Shown piece after piece: positions 58,778-64,000 of a stretch of DNA of 64,000 bases. This stretch comes from Methylibium sp. Root1272 (lineage in GTDB: Bacteria; Pseudomonadota; Gammaproteobacteria; Burkholderiales; Burkholderiaceae_C). The first letter of the stretch is position 1; each line of letters opens with the position of its first letter. The DNA is taken from contig NZ_LMDY01000002.1 in the NCBI RefSeq assembly GCF_001425905.1, positions 84,499 through 148,498 of the forward strand, given 5' to 3'. The notes under the pieces are model-generated. The model was not told the origin of the DNA. It searched no databases and was given only the letters and a program-made list of their open reading frames with translations. Position numbers and translations under genes: made by a program.

Positions 58778-59719
58778 CTAGGCCGCGAGCAGCCGCTTGC
58801 GGGTCGCCTCGCGTGATTTGGCGTTGGGCTTGTACTTGCCGTGATCGAGGTACCGCACTACTTCATCGATGCAAGGTAGCGTCGACTCCGACGGCAGCAC
58901 AAGATCGTCCGAGAACACGAACACCTCACGCCCTTTGTAGACCGTGGAGGCGTTGTACTGGAGGTTGTACAGAAACGATCTGCGCTTGGCGTAGTACTCG
59001 AGAATCTCAGGCGCACTGTCGTAGGAGACGATCCAACTTCGCGGCAGTCTCGTCTGAATGACACGTGCGATGCGCGCGTGGTCCTCGGGCTGATACGAGT
59101 CGAGGTACAGGCGCTGTGCCTTGTTGAAGTAGGGCGGGTCGCAGTACACGAGCGACTTGGCGGGCAGCGTAGGGATGTAGTCCGCCATGAACTGTTCTGC
59201 ATCCAGATTCCGGACGGTAATGCTGCTGCGCCGAGCAGCGATCACTTCGATACGGCGGATCAGTTCGTTCCGCGAGAAACGGGCGTCCATCTTCCACGCG
59301 CCGTTCTGCTGGAGTCCGCCAATCAGCCCGCCGCTCAACACGCCGGATCTATTGCACCGGTTCAGAAAGAAGGTGCTGAACCCGAGCTCCAACTGACTAT
59401 GTTTGCCGGGGTTCCGGATCACTTCCCGTTGCCGCTTCCACTCCTCCACAGTCAAAGACGCCGTGGAAACCAATCGGCAGAACTCTTCGGTCTTCGTGAG
59501 GATTGAACGCCAGAACGAGTAGATCGCCTTCGACGAGTCGTTGAGATGAATGTTGGCGACGTGGCCCTGCAAGAGCAACTGAATCGCGACGCCGGCCCCT
59601 CCAGCGTACGGCTCGACGTAGTCGCAGCCCTGCAATTCATTCGCGCGCAAAACCTCGAGGACGAACGGCGTCAGCCGCTGCTTCCCGCCGGGATACCGTA
59701 GTGGTGTGGAGTACCTCAT
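58778..59719 (-). CDS. D12-class DNA adenine N6-methyltransferase
   Basis: Dam-like methyltransferase of 313 residues that would methylate adenine in a short, unknown target. It begins STPLRYPGGKQRLTPFVLE, the SAM-binding X region of D12 enzymes. Motif I is VEPYAGGAGVA (residues 35-45), the helical target-recognition part contains FFLNRCNRSGVLSGG, and the catalytic motif IV is VYCDPPYF (DPPY at 194-197). Length fits Dam/DpnM relatives. It starts seven bases after the stop of the ParB-like gene, so the two are an operon. G+C is visibly lower than in the surrounding genes. No restriction endonuclease of recognisable type is adjacent. Confidence 0.87.
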   Translation of the reverse strand: MRYSTPLRYPGGKQRLTPFVLEVLRANELQGCDYVEPYAGGAGVAIQLLLQGHVANIHLNDSSKAIYSFWRSILTKTEEFCRLVSTASLTVEEWKRQREVIRNPGKHSQLELGFSTFFLNRCNRSGVLSGGLIGGLQQNGAWKMDARFSRNELIRRIEVIAARRSSITVRNLDAEQFMADYIPTLPAKSLVYCDPPYFNKAQRLYLDSYQPEDHARIARVIQTRLPRSWIVSYDSAPEILEYYAKRRSFLYNLQYNASTVYKGREVFVFSDDLVLPSESTLPCIDEVVRYLDHGKYKPNAKSREATRKRLLAA

Positions 59720-59726
59720 TTCAGTG

Positions 59727-61112
59727 TCACGCGTTCATCGCTTCAACCAAGGGGAACACATTGCCGAACAGGACCGCTATGTCCTGCGGCTGCTGCGAGA
59801 ACGTGGGGTTGTGGACGAGCTGATTCATCGAAGTGACAGAGAGAATGCCTTCGGGCTTCGCCAGCTCGGTCAGCGAGCCATGCAACGCTTTCAACATTGC
59901 TTGATCTGCGCTGTTGTTCGTTAAGTGCTTCGTCACGTCCCGGAGTACGTCGAGGAGCTTCCGGTCTATGCCGTTCTTGGTGGTGGAAAGGCCCGCGCTC
60001 TTGTGGTCCGTGCAGTAAGCCTTGGCGGAGATCTCAAACATGCTCCGCAGCAAGAAGCAGAAGGCGATGGGGTTCTTGTCCAGCTTCAGGCGACGAATCT
60101 CGACAAGGAGCGAAACAACCTTCTCGCGGCGCTGCCCCTTCGGCGTGAAATCTCGAAGTGCTCGTGCCACTCGCCGCGGGTCCTGCACGGCAACTGCTGC
60201 AACTTTCTTTCCCGTGGCAGCTGCCGCGGCCGGCGCTGGTGCGGGAGCGCCCGCAGTCCCGGTGCCCGCGCTAGCTGTTGTCCCACTGGAGGAGGACGGC
60301 GCGAGCTTCACATCCGGGATGCCGAACGCGGTGGCCACATCTGTGGTGCGCAGGCTATCGAACGTCACGCTCTTTTGGCCGATCGCAAATATCACCTCGT
60401 CGAACTTGAGGCGATGCTGCACCTTGTTCGGATACTTCTTACCGACGTCGGTACTGTTCAAGCACCCAAGCCGCGTGGACATCCGCTTGAGCGCTTCTTC
60501 GAGGACGCTGAGCGGATAATCTCCCGACCACAGCTGAGCTTGCCGCGTTGTTAGGTTGGCGCCGTGCTTGAGATACTTCTCTAGGACGTCGAGCGCGGGC
60601 TCGGACGCCTTGTTCTCATCTCGGTTGTGACGTGCTCTTGCAACGGCCGTCCACTTGTCGCGTCCGGCCTTCTCGCCCTTGCCGTGGGTCAGACTCCGAA
60701 TTCTGTTGGCAATGTCCGCTTCTTCTGGACCGTACACAACACACGGCAAATTCAGGTTTGCCTTCTTCCAGGCCGGCGTCGCTACGGTTGCGATCCTCTC
60801 GAGGATGTTGGCAGGGACGCTTAGATCCTTGGTAGGGATCAATCCGTGGATGATCTTCAACGCGGAAACGCGGCGGTTGCCCTCCTTCACGGTGAGCAAA
60901 GCCTTTGAGCCGCTACCGGTGCGTTGAACCAGGACGTTCTCGGTCGGAAGATAGCCGTCATCCAATAGGCTCTCGGTCAGCGCCCAGAACCAATCTGGAT
61001 TGATGGCAATGATCGCCTCGACGGCATGCCGTTCGTCCTTTTGGCGCGTAGTTCGGTAGTTCGAGAGATCAATCGACAAGCGCTTGATCGACGTCGACTC
61101 GCTGACTGGCAT
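59727..61112 (-). CDS. ParB-fold protein with linker and HEPN-like helical C-terminus
   Basis: Protein of 461 residues that I cannot assign to a named family. Residues 8 to about 95 resemble a ParB/Srx domain: LSIDLSNYRTTRQKDE at the start and LLTVKEGNRRVSALKIIHG (GNRR at 78-81) at the position of the ParB GERR-type box. Residues 110-270 are helical and basic. Residues 275-305 form a Ser/Thr/Ala/Pro/Gly linker. Residues 315-461 are helical (IAFCFLLRSMFEISAKAYC, LLDVLRDVTKHLTNN) and end with NQLVHN (N430, H434) before a last helix, a layout like HEPN/Abi-type RNase domains, though Met429 stands where the conserved Arg often is. It heads an operon with the adenine methylase. Low G+C suggests transfer. 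Confidence 0.8.
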   Translation of the reverse strand: MPVSESTSIKRLSIDLSNYRTTRQKDERHAVEAIIAINPDWFWALTESLLDDGYLPTENVLVQRTGSGSKALLTVKEGNRRVSALKIIHGLIPTKDLSVPANILERIATVATPAWKKANLNLPCVVYGPEEADIANRIRSLTHGKGEKAGRDKWTAVARARHNRDENKASEPALDVLEKYLKHGANLTTRQAQLWSGDYPLSVLEEALKRMSTRLGCLNSTDVGKKYPNKVQHRLKFDEVIFAIGQKSVTFDSLRTTDVATAFGIPDVKLAPSSSSGTTASAGTGTAGAPAPAPAAAAATGKKVAAVAVQDPRRVARALRDFTPKGQRREKVVSLLVEIRRLKLDKNPIAFCFLLRSMFEISAKAYCTDHKSAGLSTTKNGIDRKLLDVLRDVTKHLTNNSADQAMLKALHGSLTELAKPEGILSVTSMNQLVHNPTFSQQPQDIAVLFGNVFPLVEAMNA

Positions 61113-61866
61113 GGTCCTCTCCCTTCCTTCTTGCGTGGCGAACGCTTATTCAGGTCATGCTATCAAACACGGCAGCGCCACTCGAAGCACGGTGGCGCCA
61201 CCCGAATGCATAGCTCCCCCAGGGTATGAAACTCCGCACGGCGAGCACGAGGCCGCAGAGGGCATTTACCCGGAGTGGCCGCGTTCAGTCACCGCTCTAT
61301 CCGTGGGGCGACACGTCTCCAACCGTGGCGCTGGATGCCGTGGCCCAGCTTGGTCCTCAACATTACCTGCGCGCATGGCTCACGACCGCAGCAACCGCGC
61401 TGGAGGTCTCCAGCGCATCATCCTGTTGCCGCACGGCTCGCTGTCGCGCCGGTCGTCAGGTGGCAGTGCATATGGCGTGCATGCCCCCACTGAAAGCCGC
61501 GTCATTGACGCGATGCCTTCACAGACAAGTCACCCCCCGAACCTCCCACGCGGCATGCGCGCACCAGCGGCGTCGATTGCAAACTTCTCGCTGAAACGGT
61601 ACGAAAGATCGATGCGCCTGGTGCGCGAAAGGTAGTCTGGCTCATGCGGCAGTGTGAGCCGTCGAGTCGAATGCTCACGTCGTCGAAGGCTCCTGTAACG
61701 CGGCCAGTCGTTGAAGCTTGCGGTGGCACCGGTCATCCAAGACGCTCGCGCCGGGCGGCTGCTCTCAGTCTGCTGCAGATGCTCGTCCGCCCGTCAGCTG
61801 GGGTCAGCTGAGGGCCGATTGCAGTCATCGACGAAAGTAAGTCGCCGACGCTTCCTCAGCCCACCC
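61113..61866. other. Gene-free spacer right of the ParB-methylase unit
   Basis: About 750 bases upstream of the ParB-like gene. Several open frames of 60-180 codons exist, but none has a coding look, a recognisable family or a good ribosome site. A tandem GTCAGCTG (61793 and 61804) is the only repeat noticed. It may hold the promoter of the unit and remains of a mobile element. I see no complete transposase or terminal inverted repeats. Confidence 0.5.
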
Positions 61867-62787
61867 TCACTCCCTCCGCTCCCTCTTCCCCGCCCCCTCC
61901 CACTTCTCCCGGTACTCCCGCACGATGCCCAAGAAGGACCGCAGCAGCGGCGACGGGTCGGTGGCGCGGTAGAGGCAGCTCAGGTCGATGGTGGCCTGCG
62001 GCGCGTCGGCCAGCGGGCGGTACACCACGCGCGGCATCTGCAGCGAGGTGATGGATTCGGGGATCAGTGAGATGCCGTAGCCGCTGGCCACGAGCGCGAT
62101 GCCGGTCACCGCGTCGCCCACCTCCTGCGCGATCTGGGGCTCGAAGCCCTGCTGCTTGCACAGCTCGATCACCTTGTCGATGAAGCTCGGCCGCCCCACG
62201 TTCGGAAACAGCACCAGCGGGTGGTCGGCCAGCGCGCGGAACGGCACCGCCGCCAGCGCGGCCAGCGGGTTGTTCTCGTGCACCGCCACCAGCAGCCGCT
62301 CGGTGGTCACCAGCTCGCGGCCGATGTCGGGCAGCGGCGGCATCATGCGGTTGAAGCCGATCGTGATGCGGCGCTGCCGCAGCGCCTCGATCTGCTCGTT
62401 CTTGCTCATGGTGTGCAGCACGATGCTCACGCCGGGCAGGCGGGTGCGGAAGACCTCCAGCAGCTCCGGGATCACGCCGTAGATGCCGGAGCCGAAGATG
62501 CCCACGTCCAGCCGGCCGAGCTTGCCTTCGCCGGCCCGCTGAACGCGGTCGATGGCGCCTTCGACGAGCATGCGGATGTTGTTGGCCTCGGTGCGGAACA
62601 TCTCGCCGGCCTGCGTGAGCTCCACGCCCTTGGGCGTGCGCACGAACAGGTCCACGCCCAGCTCTTCTTCCAGCGCGCGGATCTGCCGCGTGAGCGGCGG
62701 CTGGGAAATGTGCAACCGGGCCGCGGCGCGGCCGATGTTCAGCTCCTCGGCCACCGCCACGAAGTACTTGAGATGTCGCAGGTCCAT
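61867..62787 (-). CDS. LysR-family regulator, BenM/CatM-like
   Basis: Regulator of 306 residues. The N-terminal helix-turn-helix MDLRHLKYFVAVAEELNIGRAAARLHISQPPLTRQI, then LEEELGVDLFVRTPKGVELTQAG, is close to the BenM/CatM/ClcR group that controls aromatic-acid degradation. The effector domain starts GKLGRLDVGIFGSGIYGVIPELL. It is transcribed away from a ferredoxin gene, which is paired with a catechol 2,3-dioxygenase. GGTAT half-sites (62821 and 62843) lie in the shared 153-base promoter region, and a full ATAC-N7-GTAT site precedes the meta-pathway operon at 34.5 kb. Likely an activator of both. Start chosen at the family MDLRHL; an ATG three codons earlier exists. Confidence 0.9.
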   Translation of the reverse strand: MDLRHLKYFVAVAEELNIGRAAARLHISQPPLTRQIRALEEELGVDLFVRTPKGVELTQAGEMFRTEANNIRMLVEGAIDRVQRAGEGKLGRLDVGIFGSGIYGVIPELLEVFRTRLPGVSIVLHTMSKNEQIEALRQRRITIGFNRMMPPLPDIGRELVTTERLLVAVHENNPLAALAAVPFRALADHPLVLFPNVGRPSFIDKVIELCKQQGFEPQIAQEVGDAVTGIALVASGYGISLIPESITSLQMPRVVYRPLADAPQATIDLSCLYRATDPSPLLRSFLGIVREYREKWEGAGKRERRE

Positions 62788-62940
62788 GAGGTGCAAGGGG
62801 AGGGTGAGAGGGGCCGAACGGGTATGGCCGCCGAGCGTGAACGGTATTGGCTTTGCCTTCGGCTCTCAAGTATCTTCGCGTCGCCGCGGATCGGCGCACG
62901 CCGGCCGCCGCACGGTGATAACCCTGAGAGGAGCCGCGAG

Positions 62941-63309
62941 GTGTCCGTCGACCCCTGTTCGTCATCGCACCGCGTCACGATCGCCGACACCGGCGAGGCC
63001 TACTCCTGCAACGGCACCGAGACCGTGCTGGTGGGCCTGGCGCGGCTCGGCAAGCGCGGCATCCCGGTGGGCTGCCGCGGCGGCGGCTGCGGCGTGTGCA
63101 AGGTGGAGGTGGTGTCGGGCCAGTACCGCAAGCGCGTGATGAGCCGCACCCACGTGAACGCCGACGACGAGGCCTGCCACCGCGTGCTGGCCTGCTGCAT
63201 CTACCCGAGCAGCGATGTCGTGGTGCGCGCCATCGGGCCGATGCAGAAGACGCTCCACCGCAGCGTCGCCGCGGTGCCGTCCATTACCGCACCGCCCGAG
63301 ACCTCCTGA
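62941..63309 (+). CDS. dmpQ: Chloroplast-type 2Fe-2S ferredoxin (XylT/DmpQ type)
   Basis: Ferredoxin of 122 residues. The cluster ligands form the plant-type pattern in VGCRGGGCGVCKV (Cys45, Cys50, Cys53) and a fourth Cys in VLACCIYP (Cys85 or Cys86). XylT and DmpQ relatives re-reduce the iron of catechol 2,3-dioxygenase after oxidative inactivation, and the gene converges with just such a dioxygenase here, which supports that role. It starts with GTG after a GAGAGGAG ribosome site and is divergent from the LysR gene. In most operons this gene precedes the dioxygenase on the same strand; here they are convergent. Confidence 0.87.
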   Translation: MSVDPCSSSHRVTIADTGEAYSCNGTETVLVGLARLGKRGIPVGCRGGGCGVCKVEVVSGQYRKRVMSRTHVNADDEACHRVLACCIYPSSDVVVRAIGPMQKTLHRSVAAVPSITAPPETS

Positions 63310-63329
63310 TGTAAGCGCGGGGCCTCGCC

Positions 63330-64000
63330 TCAGGTCACGATGGTGAGGAAGCTCTCGTGCAGCTTGCCTTGCGGGTAGTCCAGGCCATGGCCGAAGCCTT
63401 CTTGCGTCCAGGTGATCGGCTCGCTGTCCGGATAGGGGTCGTAGCCGCCGCAGAAGGTCTCGAAGCGGTTGCCCGAAGGGTCCCAGGCGTAGATGGTCTC
63501 GCCGCGCGTCGTGCCGTGGCGGGTGGGGCCGATGTCGATGGGTACGTTGTTCATGCCCATGATGTCGCCGGCGCGCAGCACGCGTTCCCAGGTCGGCATG
63601 CGGAACGACAGGTGGTGCAGCTTGCCCGGCTCGGGGTATTCCACGAAGGCGATGTCGTGCGTCTTGTGCGAGCACGCCAGGAAGATCGCCACCTCGGGCT
63701 CGCCCGCTTCCTTGGGGCCGAGGATGCGCTCCACCAGGTAGAAGCCCAGCACCTCGGTGAACAGCTTCTTGTTGGCCGCGATGTTGGTGCCGTACAGCAG
63801 GCAGTGGTCCAGGCGTGTGGGCGCCATGCCGCGGTCGGCGTCCGGGCCCCAGGGGGCGGGGTTCACCTGGCCGAGGCCGTTGCCCACGTGCTTCTTGTCG
63901 GCATACAGCTCGAACAGGTGTCCGGTGGGCAGCTGGAAGCGCACGCGCTCGCCGGTCTCCAGCAGGTCGCCGGCCGGCACGCGCTCGGTCTCCAGGCCGT
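63330..64000 (-). CDS. Catechol 2,3-dioxygenase (C-terminal part, runs off the window)
   Basis: Extradiol ring-cleavage dioxygenase; about 223 residues of the C-terminal side are visible and the frame is open at the window edge (full length is usually about 310). It cleaves catechol or an alkylcatechol to 2-hydroxymuconic semialdehyde. The iron ligands of the vicinal-oxygen-chelate fold are seen: His in TRLDHCLLYGTN, His in KLHHLSFRMPTWE, and Glu in GNRFETFCGGYDPYPDS. The DPYPDSEPITWT ending is that of the XylE-type family. Its product is the substrate of the dehydrogenase at 34.6 kb. It converges with the ferredoxin gene, 20 bases apart. Confidence 0.9.
   Translation of the reverse strand, partial: GLETERVPAGDLLETGERVRFQLPTGHLFELYADKKHVGNGLGQVNPAPWGPDADRGMAPTRLDHCLLYGTNIAANKKLFTEVLGFYLVERILGPKEAGEPEVAIFLACSHKTHDIAFVEYPEPGKLHHLSFRMPTWERVLRAGDIMGMNNVPIDIGPTRHGTTRGETIYAWDPSGNRFETFCGGYDPYPDSEPITWTQEGFGHGLDYPQGKLHESFLTIVT

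Noticed and set aside
61084-61635. Open frames of 120-180 codons in the spacer right of the ParB-like gene
   Set aside because: No ribosome site, family motif or codon bias; several overlapping frames look equally poor.
61502-61736. Possible transposase or group II intron remnant on the minus strand
   Set aside because: The translated stretches match no motif I recognise, and no terminal repeats or target duplication were found.

Overview
The window is high-GC DNA of a betaproteobacterium, most likely a Burkholderiales member of the Rubrivivax/Leptothrix/Methylibium type. The signs are the strong G/C bias at third codon positions, a double-length tandem UvrA, the gene order rapZ-recN-nadK / hrcA, a minCDE operon, leucine-catabolism genes, and dispersed CCCTCTCCCGC/GCGGGAGAGGG palindromes of a kind common in this order. 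The species assignment is inference only.

Region 1 (1-33 kb) is mostly core genome. It opens with the end of a leucine-degradation locus (methylcrotonyl-CoA carboxylase alpha subunit, HMG-CoA lyase) that runs with 1-4 nt overlaps into YbaK-like, DUF1289 and DsbA-fold isomerase genes. An MHS-family transporter with a large extra loop plus a 50-residue membrane peptide follow, closed by a perfect rho-independent terminator. Next come a tandem UvrA whose reading frame is broken exactly at a palindromic repeat, minCDE, a DUF6776-like membrane protein, RlpA, an EamA exporter with a divergent LysR regulator, a GAF protein, a chemoreceptor, a YitT-like membrane protein, a PLP decarboxylase, a Lon-substrate-domain protein, rapZ, recN, nadK, divergent hrcA, and fumC. 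A CAU-anticodon tRNA is followed by a hipBA-like toxin-antitoxin pair with a strong inverted-repeat operator, then a GGDEF-EAL protein.

Region 2 (34-42 kb) is a lower meta-cleavage operon for catechol-type compounds: 2-hydroxymuconic semialdehyde dehydrogenase, 2-oxopent-4-enoate hydratase, 4-oxalocrotonate decarboxylase, tautomerase, acetaldehyde dehydrogenase and hydroxyoxovalerate aldolase. Three extra genes follow: an SDR lacking its catalytic Tyr/Lys, a second tautomerase and a flavodoxin-fold reductase. The promoter carries ATAC-N7-GTAT, the published BenM/CatM consensus. A LysR regulator with a BenM/CatM-like N-terminus lies 27 kb away at 61.9-62.8 kb, beside a DmpQ/XylT-type ferredoxin and a catechol 2,3-dioxygenase that runs off the end of the window. 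The two ends of the window therefore look like one pathway split by inserted DNA.

Region 3 (42-58.3 kb) holds oxidoreductases (a PNPOx-FNR-ferredoxin fusion, a GST, another PNPOx-like protein). It then holds a catabolic cluster around a GntR/FCD regulator. Leftward are a maleate-isomerase-like protein, a dihydropyrimidinase and DUF3830. Rightward are an amidohydrolase, a hydantoin-racemase homologue lacking both catalytic cysteines, an amidase, a NitT/TauT-type ABC importer and an AtzB-like amidohydrolase. Together they suggest import, deamination and ring opening of a nitrogen heterocycle or cyclic amide whose identity the sequence does not reveal.

Region 4 (58.3-61.9 kb) is compositionally different (visibly more A/T) and carries a two-gene unit: a ParB-fold protein with a HEPN-like helical C-terminus, and a D12-class adenine methyltransferase. 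It is flanked by about 0.4 kb and 0.75 kb without recognisable genes. This is the best candidate here for an undescribed, possibly anti-phage, system.
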